A DNA stretch of 64,000 nt from Mytilus trossulus (Eukaryota; Mollusca; Bivalvia; Mytilida; Mytilidae), in NCBI RefSeq assembly GCF_036588685.1, contig NC_086376.1:60163166-60227165 (forward strand). The letters are read 5' to 3'. Below the pieces are notes generated by a model. The model was not told the origin of the DNA. It saw nothing but the letters and a program-made list of their open reading frames with translations, and did no database searches. This document shows positions 1 to 12,500 of the stretch, piece by piece; the first letter of the stretch is position 1, and the number at the start of each line of letters is the position of its first letter. Made by a program: the position numbers and the translations under genes.

Positions 1-159
1 TATATTTTTGTAAAAGGGTCACAGTAAATGCTTTGTCAAAATTTTATGAAAATTAAACGAGCCAAATTAATTTTAGAGAAAGTGTTGGGTACCACCTTAA
101 TATAATACATAAGTTATATGTTTTTCCAATATATTTAGTCATAACCGAGGAACGGTGAT

Positions 160-460
160 TTATCATAAATCGATTGAGAAAAAACAAAACAAATCCTTGT
201 TACAAACTTAAACTGAGGAGAACTACGACACAACATGATCACAACATTAAAATGTAACACACACAGAAACGAATTATAATGTAACAATGGCAAGATTTTC
301 GACTTGGTACAGGACATTTTAATAAAAAAATAAAAAATGGCGGGTTGAACCTGGTTTTTGTTGCATGCCAAAGCTTCCACTTTTATGGCAATGTTAAATT
401 TAACATTAAAATGACAACATTACATGGTAGGACTACAATAAAAATAAATGAGAGAACATA
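160..460 (-). repeat. Dispersed repeat family A, copy 1
   Basis: This stretch matches other parts of the window: 5290-5690 (opposite strand), 42000-42245 and 46495-46680. Shared landmarks are aaatgtaacacacacagaaa, a tggtacaggac block and a run reading approximately tggcgggttgaacctgg. It has no convincing coding potential; the 81-aa minus-strand reading frame here is a chance frame inside the repeat. Family affiliation is unknown. Copies differ by many substitutions and small gaps, so it is an old, widely dispersed element. Confidence 0.7.
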
Positions 461-2120
461 TACAACAGAGAAACAAACGAATAATAGCTAACAAAATATG
501 TTAGCTTCAAAAGATGTACAATAGATCGACAATATTGTAGCAGATACACTTTACAGATAGAATACAAATTATAATGAATTAGTTAACTGATACGATATCT
601 CAAATCACTAGCGATATGTTTTCACAGTCTTAAAATCTTTTGATACAAGAATAGTCGGAGTATCTGTAATTCTTCAGATAATGTCCCACACCGATTGTGA
701 CTGTTAATCTATGTGTGAATTTGCATAGCAGGTGATGCTAGCCTAACAGGAGACTATAAATCTGTGAAGGCCATCGGTCTTGCTCCATTTCGAGTTCATC
801 AAATTCCTTAGGTTCTTGTTTGTTTCCGTGATTTGTCTCCTTCGTAAATTTATGAGTTTTGCACATCGTAAACTACTGTGTCCTTAATTTAAAAACTTCT
901 GAATAGATTGACAAGTTACATTGCCAGCCTTTAAATAGATAAAGGGTACATATATAATATCAAGGTCTCTATTATCTAAAGACTTGTATACTATACACAT
1001 CCTTGACTATTTTTTTTATTTCCCTGATAGTTGATGTGTTTCCCTCGGTTTAGTTTTGTGACCATGATTTGTATTCTCTAAATCTATTTATGACTTCTGA
1101 ACAGTGGGTAATACTGTTGCCTTGATTTAATGTATCTACCGACAAGATACATATTAAGCATCAAAGAGAGTACTACAGGGCATAGCTTGCATATACATGT
1201 CTGCTATTATCTTAATGAATCGGCAGGGTGCATTATCAACATTAAAGCCGGAACATGGTACAGAAAAAGATACAAATTTCGTAATGTATTGCCAAGTTAC
1301 ATTGCCAACAGTGAAGCAGATACTCGAAAATAACACTAGGTAAATTTCAAGCATGCGAAGCGGCTTTCTTGATTAACCTGCACCAGCACCTCTCAACCCA
1401 AACGCTTAAATTAAAGGACGAACACATACGTGGAAACGTAAGCTGTATCATCAGAAATATGCCTAAATTGAGTAGCCAAATTATCTGCATAACCTTTTGT
1501 ACATTAGTTTTTAAAAGATTTGTTCGCAGACGCACACAATTTAAAGTGTTATTTGCATTTACAACAATAAATATTGTGTGCTATTCTATGGAAAAAAATA
1601 CCTCTTCAACACTTGAACATAAATTATACACCTAAGTACTCCTCTTTAATACCATCTATTCGCTTCATAAACTAGTTCATTTAAGAATGTTAATATATTA
1701 CAGTCATTTTTATTACAGGTACGAGATTTAGTAAATATGATAAATGATGAACGTTCAAATCCTAAAAGAAAGAAGAAAGGAAAGGAAAAAAGCACATTTA
1801 GCGCTAAGGCAATAAGTACAAAAAAGAGTCATTCACCTTGAGTCATGATATCAATTGATCCTAGTTGCATACAATTCATCAAAGCACAAACCATGAGTAG
1901 TAGTATTTCACGTTTTCTTATTAGACATTTTTAAATTCATAAGTAGAACTTTGAAATACCGTAGAACTTAACATTAATAAAAAAATCGAGAATTGTTAGA
2001 AATTGTAATATATTTAAGTCGTGTAAATATAGTATTTATTGATGTATAGAATTTAATTAAAATGTTATACTTTATGTTATGTAAATTTAATATAAACCAG
2101 TATGTAAACTAGATATGAAC
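461..2120. other. Intergenic DNA with no supported gene
   Basis: AT-rich sequence without a recognisable gene. Short frames around 1130-1635 overlap on both strands, lack splice context and resemble no family I recognise, so they are not annotated. No repeat family that recurs elsewhere in the window was identified here. Confidence 0.6.
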
Positions 2121-2693
2121 TTAAGGAGGCTCGCGGGTATAAAAAAAAATCGGCAAAAAATTAAACATTTGTTTTTTCATTACAAATTTTATTTATTACA
2201 CAATTAGCTATTACTTTAGTATATGGCAAAAAAATCACCAAGAAAAATCGATTTGGTTTGGCCACAGATGACATTTAAAATGTTCATATCATTGAAAAAG
2301 CTCCAAATTATCTCCCTTTGGTGCAAAAAAGGCATTTTTGGACGTTTAAATTGAAATATCTTTTTTAACTCATCGGTGACCTATATTTTTTATTATTGCT
2401 TTCAAACATGCTGTACATAAACTAAATAATTGTAAAATTTTAGCGATTTCTGTAATTTAGTTTTTTTTTCATTTCGATATTACCAATATTTCTTTTATTA
2501 GTTCAACAGAAAAAAAGGACATTAACAAAAATGTATGCTTCTTTCGGAGGCAAATTGTGAGCTTAAATGAACGGTGACCCCATATTTTTATTTTATATTT
2601 CCATTAGGTATAAGATAAGGTTTAATCATAGAAAAATATAGGAAATCCTATATTAGGAAAAAAAAGTTGATTTAGACCCGCGAGCCCCCTTAA
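2121..2693. mobile_element. piggyBac-like MITE with TTAA target duplication
   Basis: A 565-bp non-coding segment (2125-2689) has near-perfect terminal inverted repeats. The left end reads GGAGGCTCGCGGGTATAAA. The right end, reverse-complemented, reads GGGGGCTCGCGGGTCTAAA, matching at 17 of 19 positions. TTAA lies immediately outside each end (2121-2124 and 2690-2693). TTAA duplication with a GGG-type terminus is the hallmark of piggyBac-class transposition. There is no transposase frame, so this is a non-autonomous derivative. The superfamily rests on the target site and end sequence alone. Confidence 0.75.
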
Positions 2694-2839
2694 GTCGTCA
2701 TAAAGATACAATCGATTGCGATATTTTATATGTGCATTCCACATATATATGACTTAAGCAACTAGAAATGATATATGTGATGATTGAAACAATGATGTAA
2801 ACCTTTATAAAACTAAAAGAGAGACGAATGATACCAACA

Positions 2840-3000
2840 AGTAAAATAACAAAAATATTGAGCTCCGAGGTTAATTCAAAACGGAAAGTCCCTAATCAAA
2901 CGGCAATATCAAATATCAAAAGCGCAAACTCATCAAACTAATGGACAACAGTTGTCATGATCCTGACTTAAGTACAGCTTGGTACAGCTATTTTCTTATG
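2840..3000 (+). repeat. Dispersed repeat family B, fragment
   Basis: Matches 20490-20810 and 50930-51200 in the same orientation and 36340-36420 and 38440-38650 in the opposite one. Shared text includes a ctccgaggttaattcaaaa-like start, a tcaaatggcaaaatcaaaag-like middle and a block approximating acaactgtcatattcctgac. Non-coding fragment of a widely dispersed element. Confidence 0.65.
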
Positions 3001-3009
3001 TAGAAACAA

Positions 3010-3540
3010 GAAAGCACACAAAGACATGTCTCGCCTTCTTTACTTATCATTGATATTATGTTGAAAGTCCTAAATATAAAGCTTTATTACAACTGTCTCA
3101 TAAACTCAACATTAACCAAGAAAACTAAACATTGATCATTGAACCATGAAAATGAGGTAAAGGTAAGATGAACCATGCCAGGCAGACATGTACAGCTAAC
3201 AATTCTTCCATACATCAAATATAGTTGACCTATTGCTTATAAATTAAGAAAAAAACAGACCGAAGCACTAACAGTTAGCAATGAACCATGAAAATAAGTT
3301 GAAGGACAAATAAAACCTGCGCGACTGACATATAGATAATAAAATATTTCCATACACAAATATACAAAAGGTAGTTGACCTTTTGCATATAGTATTAGAA
3401 AAAAGGCCAAAAACTCAAAACCTAACTTTGACCACTGAACCATGAAAATGAGGTAAAGGTCAGATTACACCTGTCAACTAGACATGTACACCTTACAATC
3501 ATTCAATACACCAAATATAGATGACCGATATAAGTCATAA
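3010..3540 (+). repeat. Tandem repeat array, gaaccatgaaaatgaggtca family
   Basis: Three degenerate units start near 3140, 3280 and 3437 with spacings of about 140-157 bp. Each carries a gaaccatgaaaatgaggtaa-like core followed by an acctg..gacatgtac block and an accaaatatagttgacctat-like block. The same array recurs at 10400-10890 and 11826-12300 inside the intron of the minus-strand gene. The 68-aa minus-strand reading frame across it is not a gene. Confidence 0.7.
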
Positions 3541-3635
3541 AGATGTTATTTTTACAGATCAGCTAAATAATCTATAGTAAAGGATCCTACAAATTAATGT
3601 AAGATACAGTCATAGAAAATAATAATATCTATAAG

Positions 3636-3900
3636 TAATAATAATAATAATAATAATAAATTCTTTATTTAAAGAGGGTAAACTCAGTTAGTTATAATAA
3701 ACTAATCTTCCCTGAGGCCCTCAGTACGCCATCGGACCACCAGCCGTGATGGTGATACATGGCTGTGTACATTATGTATATACAACTGGTCTAAACACCA
3801 ACCAAACAATTTTAGATCTTTTTTTATTCTTCCCTCGCCGGGATTAGACACCAAATCGCATGCACTGTAGCCATCTACTAGACATATTACTTCTTACTGT
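3636..3900 (-). mobile_element. tRNA-derived SINE with (TTA)n tail
   Basis: On the minus strand, 3900 to about 3835 contains an A-box-like block (GATGGCTACAGTGC) and then a T-arm/B-box-like block (GTGTCTAATCCCGGCGAGGG). This resembles the 3' half of a tRNA gene, as in tRNA-derived SINEs. A body follows (ccctcagg, then an ataactaactgagtttaccc-like block), and the element ends in a pure (TTA) run of about eight units at 3636-3660. A head with pol III promoter remnants plus a simple-repeat tail is classic SINE structure. The B box is imperfect, so it may no longer be transcribable. Confidence 0.6.
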
Positions 3901-4193
3901 TTTGTACTAACGTATATAGTGATAGTTCTACATGTTTAATTAGCTTTTGTAATTTTGATTTTTTTTTAATATATATATTTTTTTAAAACAAATATGAATT
4001 TTTAAGTTTTCATAAATCAAAATATAGATTTGTGATAATTTAGATCTCTATATTATTAAGTCAGGTTTGTAACTATTTGTATATTTAACAACCTTGAATT
4101 GTAACCCGTGATCAACCAAATCATATAACTTATTAAATATAGATATAACCTGTATCAAGCAGAAATAAAATATGTCATATTCATTTATCTAAA
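3895..4193 (+). repeat. Duplicated 5' flank of the B-box gene
   Basis: This AT-rich segment aligns with 17878-18269, upstream of the intact B-box gene. Both contain tgtactaa, then an acatgtttaatYagcttttg block and a poly-T/poly-A rich tract, and end in tttatctaaaATGG at the start codon. The duplication therefore copied promoter-proximal DNA as well as the coding part, which argues against a retrocopy. Confidence 0.6.
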
Positions 4194-4690
4194 ATGGGGT
4201 TCTCTCAGTCTGTTATAAGAAGTCAAGCTCCAGTTGATGTGGAATATGTTTAACTGACCGACCAATCAAGTGGAAGTGTATCACCTGTAATAAATTACTG
4301 TGTAATCATTGCAAAGAAAAAATACATCTAGAATTCCAAAATGCCAAGGATCATTAGGTAGTAAACCTCAAAGATTTAAAACAACCGACTGTTGTAGAAC
4401 TGAACATTAATAATCAATATCAGACTGAACTATCTGCAATAGGTAATATATCTTATAGTCATGGTGATACACTGTGGATATGTTGTCACAGAGATAAAGT
4501 GTTACAAATAGTAAAACCTGAAGGAACCAAACTGAATGTACTGTCTAGCTTTAATATCAAGACCCATGGTATGGCTGTTACTCAATCGAAAAATCTACTT
4601 ATATCTACAGACGGAAAACTTAAACAGATCAGTAGTACAGGAACAATAACAGACTCAGTATAAAATATGTCACCATAAGGTTCTACAACA
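4194..4690 (+). pseudogene. Truncated B-box/propeller protein pseudogene
   Basis: A decayed copy of the intact gene at 18270-19334. It opens with the same start context and similar N-terminal residues (MGFSQSVIRSQAPV), then loses one base near 4233, at the codon for the first zinc-ligand cysteine. After the shift the frame again reads a B-box (CGICLTDRPIKWKC, ITCNKLLCNHCKEK) and part of the propeller (VLQIVKPEGTKLNVLSSF, GMAVTQSKNLLIST). An in-frame TAG follows the last B-box histidine (near 4355), and two TAA codons lie near 4660-4680. Similarity ends near 4690, so the last 200 or so residues of the parent are missing. The frameshift, stops and truncation exclude a functional product. Confidence 0.85.
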
Positions 4691-4807
4691 GTGTAATGAT
4701 AATACACGAAAGCTAAGTCCAAGATATATTATATATCAGAAACTAAATTTAAACAAATTATCAACTTATATTTCAAGTCCTTTTTGTAAAACTTTTATAT
4801 CATTATA

Positions 4808-6476
4808 ATGAAAACTAGAGGCTCTGAAGAGCCTGTGTCGTTCACCTTGGTCCTATGCTGTACATTATTGCTGTTAACAGTTCATCTCTATCTATAATAA
4901 TATTCAAGATAATAACCAAAAGCTGCAAAATTTTCTGAACATTATCAATTCCGGGGCAACAACCCAACAACAGCATGACCTTGACTTTGACCTTACGAAC
5001 AATGTTTTCTCGTCATATTTGCGTTAAATGCTTTGGTTTCTGAGATTTTAGACAAAAACTGCATTTCACCCTATATTCTATTTCTGACACAACCTTTTTT
5101 AACTTTTGATCTTCAGTACTGTACAACTTTGTACTTTTTTTCAATTTCTATCTTTTATATCTGGGCGTCACTGGTGAGTCTTGTGTGGTGGACGAGGCGC
5201 GTTTTTGGCGGATTGAATTTTAAACCTGATGCCTTTTGTTATCTATTAATCATGTGTTTCTTTGTTTAATACGTTCTCCTATGTATTTGTATTGTAGTCC
5301 TGTAATATAATGTTTTCATATCAATGTTATATTTAACATTGCCATTAAAGTGCGAGGTTTGGCATGCCACAAAACCAAGTTCAACCCACCATTTTTATCT
5401 ATAAAAATGTCCTGTACCAAGTCGGGAAAGTGGCCATTGTTATATCATAGTTAGTTTCTGTGTGTGTAACATTTTAACGTTGTGTTTCCGTAATGTCGTT
5501 TGTTTTCTCTTATATTAAGTATGAATTCACATTACTATAAGACGTGTCACGGTACTTTTCTATCCCAAATTCATGTATTTGGTTTTTATGTTATATGTTA
5601 TTCTCATCGGATTTTGTCTAATGCTTAGTCCGTTTCTGTGTGTGTTACATTTTAATGTTGTGTCGTTGTTCTTCTCTTATATTAAATGCGTTTTCCTCAG
5701 TTTTAATTTGTTACCCCAATTTTGTTTTTGTTCATAGATTTACGAGTTTTGAACAGCGGTATACTACCGTTGCCTTTATTTAGCCATTTCTGCCATCTTG
5801 TTTGGCAGGCAGGGTCATCGGACACATTTTTAAAACAAAATACCCTAATAATGATTGTGGACAAGTTTTGTAAAATTTGTCTTCGCAGTTTCAGAGCAGA
5901 AGAATTTTGTACAAGATAACAAAAATTTACGAAAATTGACAAATATTGACTATATAGAGCAGTAACTCGTTAAAGGGTCAACTGACAATTTTGTTCATGG
6001 ATTATTTTTTTTTAGATTTGACTTTGCTGAACTCTTTTGCTGTTTACAGTTTATCTCTATCTATAATAATATTCAAGATAATAACCAAAAACGGCAAATT
6101 TCCTTAAAGTTACAAATTATGGGGCAGCAACCCAACAACCGGTTGTCTGAAAAATTTAGAGCAGATAGATCTTGACCTGATAAACAATTTCACCCTGTCA
6201 CATTTGCACTTAATGATTTGGTTTCATAGATATAAGCCAACATTTTTACATTCTATCCTTATGTTCTATTTTTAGCCATGGGGCCATCTTGCATGGTTGG
6301 CCGGGTCACCGGACTCATTTGTTAAACTAGGTACCCCAATGATGATTGTGGCTAAGTTAGGTTAAATTTGGCCCAGTGTTTTCAGAAGAGAACAATTTTT
6401 GTAAAAGTTAACAACGACGACGGACGCCAAGTGATGAGAAAAGCTCATTTGTCCGTTTGGGCCAGGTTAGCTAAAA
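4808..6476 (+). mobile_element. GAGCCT...agcT repeat element with nested family A insert
   Basis: The left end reads aaaactagaggctctgaaga, then gcctgtgtcgttcacc. The right end reads ggacgccaagtgatgagaaa, then agctcatttg. The same ends bound copies at 12400-12810 (shortened) and 52195-53352 (opposite strand). Internal blocks such as gtttatctctatctataata and gatgattgtggc occur more than once, so the interior holds tandem modules. Family A repeat sequence sits inside at 5290-5690, probably a later insertion, next to a gagcgtcactg fragment near 5165-5225. No transposase or reverse transcriptase was seen; class unknown. Confidence 0.65.
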
Positions 6477-6589
6477 ATAAGATATCCGTAAATATTAAGA
6501 ATGGTAATAAGTAATATGTTCATACTTTTCATTTTCATTTTTATATTTATCACTTTTTAATTATTATTAAAAATAATAGAAAATAATGT

Positions 6590-6760
6590 TAACTTATGAC
6601 AGTCATAAGAGCATCATAGCTAGGACTCTCTTAAGACAGCTTTGATTTACATCCTATGACATATCATATGATAGTTATGAGATGGTCATTAAATTTGTCC
6701 TAAGATATATCTTATGACATATCTTATGATATTTTCGAAAACCAGGCCCCTGGTATCTTT
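6590..6760. repeat. Palindromic cttatgaca repeat
   Basis: Contains overlapping palindromic words such as cctaagatatatcttatgac, catatcttatga and tcatatgatagttatga, ending in ttttcgaaaaccaggcccc. The self-complementary structure suggests a short foldback element, but I could not define clean ends. Confidence 0.45.
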
Positions 6761-9205
6761 CATAGAATTTTTTAACCACTGAATCGATGCCACTGCTGAT
6801 GGATGTTTCTCCCAACATTAGGATATAATCAGCACAGTAGTCAGCAGCACCACTTGACAAATTGCGTGTCAACCGTAAAATTATTGTTTTTTTTGTCGAA
6901 TTTTTATTTAGTAAAGTCGGAAGTAGTGTTTATGTCTTGCATGAAAACACATGAATATGTTACATACTGAAGAAAACTATATATGGGACGAGTTATAAAA
7001 GTAACGTTGTGTAGCGCAAATTCACTAATGAGTCGTGTGTAGACGAAGAGCGCGTCTGGCGTACTAAATTATAATCCTGGTATCTTTGATAACTAATCAT
7101 AATACTCGCACACATTCTGCTGTAAAATATAACAATCCCCAATTAATGTTTTTTTAACATTCAAAATACCGCCTCCAATACTGAGCTCTTTATCTCAAAT
7201 CAAGATATTGAAAGGGGTGACGGTGTTAAAAATTGAGCGACAACTACTTCAACAACAGATCTACACATTGCCGTCAGCAGTATAAAAAAGGAATTGTAGC
7301 CTTGAAATATTTGACAAATTGGCAAGTGTACATACATGATACAGCTCTCCCTCTTATATGACTTACTTGAAATCCGTCTTATAGAGGCAACAGGATAAAT
7401 TGATGTAAATCTAATGTAAGTTTAGAAACCAAGATATGGGACACAAAAGTAAATACCAAATACACATCTTATGTCTATCAAATGCATATTAAGGGACTCA
7501 TTGGTATGCAACATTAAGAGTGTGTGATGATCACATGATGAAAAACCCCAAAAAAATACATAAAGTGTTGAAAAAAAATCCCCAAACCATAATGTAAACT
7601 TATGAATTAACTAAAACAGTAGATTACAGATAAGTTCATTAGTGAACTCCAATTAAAGTTGGACAGTGGTTTGAGACGGTAATTATCTGTTGCTGTGTAT
7701 AAATCATTTGTACGATCATATTCATAAATTAAAAAAGGGGGAGTTCCATAGAATCTGACAAAATCAAATGTTAGCATTTATAAACCAAAGGAACAAATTG
7801 AAAACATTTATCATATTCCTGACTTTGTACATAATTGAAGAATAGAAAGCTTCTTTCATATTCCTGACTTTGAACAGGCATTTTGATGGAAGATTGTAGA
7901 CCAGAGACATATAAAGTGTTATATTTGTTTCTTGAGTTATATTAGTACATTGGATCTATTTTGACAGTTAAATGCCTCTTGTTAGTTGAGAAGTCATAAT
8001 TTGGTTCCGATGGGTGCTTCATGCTGAGCAAGATTCGCCTACTCTTCAAGATCACCTAAGATTCTCCCTAGTGTTGTAGGTGTTTTGTTGCTTGTCTATA
8101 GATTTCATATTTCATGCTTTGCTTATTGTTGTTCGTCTTTTAGGCTTTTCCAGTTTTTAATGAGGTGTGGTCAGTTTATTATCCAATTATGAGTTTGAAT
8201 GTCACTTTAGTATCTTTCCCCTTTCTTTTGAGAGTTATGTATTTTATTGTAGTCTTCCACAACTTTTTAATGTGGGTATATCAGGTTTTATTTCTACCCA
8301 GACTGTTTATATGGTTGGAAAGTGTTGACATTGATTATTGATTCAGGGGAGTAATACATATTCTTCAAAAGTATTCAAAAGATTTACCAAAACACAAAAG
8401 TAAAAATCTTTACTTTTATTAAATAGTTAAAAATATTACAAAAGATAGTGGACCTATAGAATTTTAACATATATATTTCTATACATATAAAAACAATAAT
8501 GACTTCGAACATGTTTAAACAATAGTTAATTAGTAGAGATTCTACCACACCACCATGACGATAACAGTTTTTATACACTTAAAGATAGCTAAACTTTGAA
8601 TTTTCAAAATGCACAATTTTAGGACATATATAGAAATTAAAATGATCAAATTGGTCAAAATCAGTTCAAATCAAGACAGAAATAGATAAACCAAATTATA
8701 AGGAAGAACCCATAAAAACCAATAACAAAACAGAAATCTCATCATACAACTATTGTCAAGGTCAAATTCATTGATAACGTATTATAATGAATTCACATTC
8801 CAAAATTTAATGAAGCTGCACAGATACCAATCAAATTTCAAACAAATCCAACATGACCAAAACATAAACAAATGTAACTATAAGAAAATCAACCAATAAC
8901 AGAACATTACAAGCTTGATAGAACTCGATTGGGAATCATAAATCTTGGTCCCTCTATGAATTCAGGAGGTCGAGATGGGTAAGCAGTGCCTGCTCCACAT
9001 GTGGCACTCATCGAATTGCTTCTACGGGTACAAATCATGGGATTTGTCTCATTCATAAATGACACAATTGATGAAACTTAAAAGAGGATGAATTGAAGGG
9101 GTAATAAAGGGTGCTATTTGTATTTTAATAATAAAGATTATTTTCATTCTTAACTTGTACTGTTAAATATAAAATTGAAAGGATGATAACTGATGGAACA
9201 TTTCT
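6761..9205. other. Intergenic DNA with scattered repeat fragments
   Basis: No gene is supported. A gagcgtctggcgtactaaat fragment (about 7025-7090) belongs to the repeat also seen at 14521-14605 and 37320-37410. The stretch near 8965-9010 (ggtaagcagtgcctgctcca) is a fragment of the sequence at the 3' side of the reverse-transcriptase elements (compare 26255-26300). Frames at 8384-8578 and elsewhere look like chance. Confidence 0.5.
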
Positions 9206-9219
9206 ATATTAGATTTGTC

Positions 9220-9225
9220 TTTATT
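9220..9225 (-). promoter_or_regulatory. Candidate polyadenylation signal of membrane-protein gene
   Basis: AATAAA on the minus strand lies about 30 bp beyond the stop codon at 9256, in an appropriate place to end the membrane-protein transcript. It would give a very short 3' UTR. The position is the only evidence, and the hexamer is common in AT-rich DNA. Confidence 0.4.
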
Positions 9226-9255
9226 TTACCCCAACCGCCACCAAAAAATTCAGTG

Positions 9256-9504
9256 TCAGTGTGCCTGTCTGTTATACTGCTCACTAGAAAATGTATAAAC
9301 AGAATACAATGACATTACAAGTTTGACAATGGGTGTTATCAGTATTGTCATAATGGGTATAAAATAATATTGTATATAGTGCATGACATCTCTGATGGTT
9401 ACCAGTCCAAGTAATGTCAGTGTCCCTGTCTGTGATATCGTCTTCCAGTAACTAATCATATTAGATAACTTTGTCACATCTGCATTATGTTCCAATGCTT
9501 CACC
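9256..9504 (-). CDS. Membrane-protein gene, terminal exon
   Basis: Residues 270-351 and the stop codon. The acceptor is TATATTTTTCAG. It contains a long hydrophobic stretch (LLGLVTIRDVMHYIQYYF, IPIMTILITPIVKLVMSLY) that could cross the membrane twice, and a short polar tail ending EQYNRQAH. Confidence 0.75.
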   Translation of the reverse strand, partial: GEALEHNADVTKLSNMISYWKTISQTGTLTLLGLVTIRDVMHYIQYYFIPIMTILITPIVKLVMSLYSVYTFSSEQYNRQAH

Positions 9505-12500
9505 CTGAAAAATATATATGTTTTACATCAGCAATGGAGCTTAATATGATGAATATTTAGATCTTAGGTATTATTTCCTAAAAAGAAGGTTTCTGTTTAC
9601 AAGAGAGTTATTAAAACAAGGTTCTTTAAGGTCAAATTCAAATATAATTTTGAAAGTTTGACTGAAGAAGTCATAAGTTTGTTGACTGTTATAATGAAAG
9701 CCATGTAACAAATAACCATGGATAGTTCTAGGAAGCAACAATCATGTCTCCTTTGTGACTTATCCCTGATAGTTATTTGTCAGTAGTTATGATTGACATG
9801 CCAGAAGCAACTAGTGGAATAAGAACTACTTACCCTTAATGAGCACATGAGTTCACCTCAGGCTAATATTTCAGTTTGTATTTCTCAATCAAGAGTTTCC
9901 TATGTCATGTTTTGTGAAACATTGTCGAATTTTGTCTTTTTCTCTTGACAATATCATTATCTGCCTTTTTGAAAATAAATAATAATCGAAACTTTTACCA
10001 AATGCTTTTTGTTTCTGCACATTATAAGTGGTTGTTGATACATGTCTGTCATATTTTTTTTTTAATTATATTGTTATATATTCAGCAGTTGAATTTTTCA
10101 TATCAGGGTTATTTATATTATACTAAATAGTGTGGCTTTATTCATTATTGCAGAATGCACCATGAACCATAATTGCTAATATATGTATCACAGTTATAGT
10201 AACTCTGGATAGTGCAATGTTACCACACCTCCTTATTTCTAATTATATATAATAGTCACATATCTTTTTGTACTCCGTTGTATTGGATTTTGATTCAGAA
10301 ATGCCTCTATGCATTATAAAACTTTACTTAAAAATTATCAAAGATAGTAGATTAAATTAGATTAATTCCATAGAAATCATAACAAGAGTGCACACACTGA
10401 AATGTCTCGCCTTCTTTACTAATCATTGATATTCTGTTGATAGTCCTAATAATAAAGCTTTATTACAACTGTCTCATAAACTTAACATAACCAAGAAAAC
10501 TAAAAATTGACCATTGAACCATGAAAATGAGGTCAAGGTCAGATGAACCATGCCAGGTAGGCATGTACAGCTAACAATTCTTCCATACAACAAATAAAAT
10601 TGACTTATTGCTTATAGTTTAAGGTAAACAGACCAAAACACAAAAGCTTAACACTGAGCAATGAACTGTAAAAATGAGGTCAAGGTCAAATAAAACCTGC
10701 GCGACTGACACGAAGATCATGAAATATTTCCATACACCAAATATAGTTGACCTATTGCATATAATATTAGAAAAAAGGCCAAAAACTTAACTTTGACCAC
10801 TGAACCATTAAAATGAGGTCAAGGACATATGACACCTGCCGGGTAGACCTGTACACCTTACAACCATTCCGTACACAAAATATAGAAGTCACAAACTAGT
10901 CAAAACATTTACTAAATTTTATCATCGCTATAAAGACATCATTCGTAAATATAGCTCAACATGCAGACTTCTTATACATTCAGGTATTTCACATCCATTT
11001 TTTTATGGAAATATTCTGTATAAAGCACAAAGGTGTCAGTATTCACCTCAGAAACTTACAAAACCTTTGAATAGACTTATTAAGAAGGGATATAATTACG
11101 ATACTGTTGTCAAGTCATTAAAGATTGCATATTTTGGCGTTAATATTGAGTCACTGATAAGGTCTTTGGGTCGGAACTAAACACATTTATTCTAAAAACA
11201 GTTGTTGGCATGACACGGGTTTATGTTCTTCTCATATATGTTATGATGGTATGATACTAAACCCCTAACGGGAAGGATTGTGCCTGATGTTCATATGATG
11301 AAATCATAATCTTTCAGTCCGTTTAATTGAAGTCTGAAGCTGGCATGTCAGTTAACTGCTAGTAGTCTGTTGTTATTTATGTATTATTGTCAATTTGTTT
11401 ATTTTCTATGGTTACATCTTCTGACATCAGACTCGGACTTCTCTTGAACTGAATTTTAATGTGCGTATTGTTATGCGTTTACTTTTCTACATTGGTTAGA
11501 GGTATAGGGGGAGGGTTGAGATCTCACAAACTTGTTTAACCCCGCCGCATTTTTGCGCCTGTCCCAAGTCAGGAGCCTCTGGCCTTTGTTAGTCTTGTAT
11601 TATTTTAATTTTAGTTTCTTGTGTACAATTTGGAAATTAGTATGGCGTTCATTATCACTGAACTAGTATATATTTGTTAAGGGGCCAGCTGAAGGACGCC
11701 TCAGGGTGCGGGAATTTCTCGCTACATTGAAGACCTGTTGGTGACCTTCTGCTGTTTTTTGTTTTTTATTTGGTCGGGTTGTTGTCTCTTTGACACATTC
11801 CCCATTTCCATTTTCAATTTTAAGACCTATTGCATAGAGTATAAGAAAAACAGACCAAAACACAAAAACTTAACTATAATCACTGAACCATGAAAATGAG
11901 GTCAAGGTCAGATGACACCTACCAGTTGGACATGTACACCTTACAGTGCTTCCATACACCGAATATACTAGACCTATTGCTTATAGTATCTCAGATATGA
12001 CTTGACCACCAAAACTTAACCTTTTTCACTGATCCATGAAATGAGGTCAAGGTCAAATGAAAACTGTATGACCAGCAAGAGGACCTTGCAAGGTATGCAC
12101 ATATCAAATATAGTTATCCTATTACTTATAATAAGAGAGAATTAAACATTACAAAAAATATTAACTTTTTTTTCAAGTAGTCACTGAACCATGAAAATGA
12201 GGTAAAGGACATTGAACATGTGACTGACGGAAACTTCGTAACATGAGACATCCATATTCAAAGTATGAAGCATCCAGGTCTACCAGTTCTAAAATATAAA
12301 GCTTTTAAGAAGTGAGCTAACACCGCCGCCACGTCCCTAGCCGCTGCCAGATCACTATCCCTATGTCAAGCTTTCTGCGACAAAATTCGCAGGCTCGACA
12401 AAAACTAAAGGCTCTAAAGAGCCTGTGTTGCTCACCTTGGTCTATGTGCATATTAATTTACTAAAATTACTAATTCAGGGGAGGCGATCTTTTAGCAGGT

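Noticed and set aside
135..380. 81-aa minus-strand frame
   Set aside because: It lies wholly within dispersed repeat family A, whose other copies do not keep the frame.
1369..1635. 88-aa plus-strand frame with overlapping minus-strand frames
   Set aside because: No family resemblance, no splice context, and equal-quality frames on the opposite strand.
3835..3900. Possible functional tRNA gene
   Set aside because: Only a T-arm-like and a weak A-box-like block are present, with no cloverleaf that I could fold; a SINE head explains it better.
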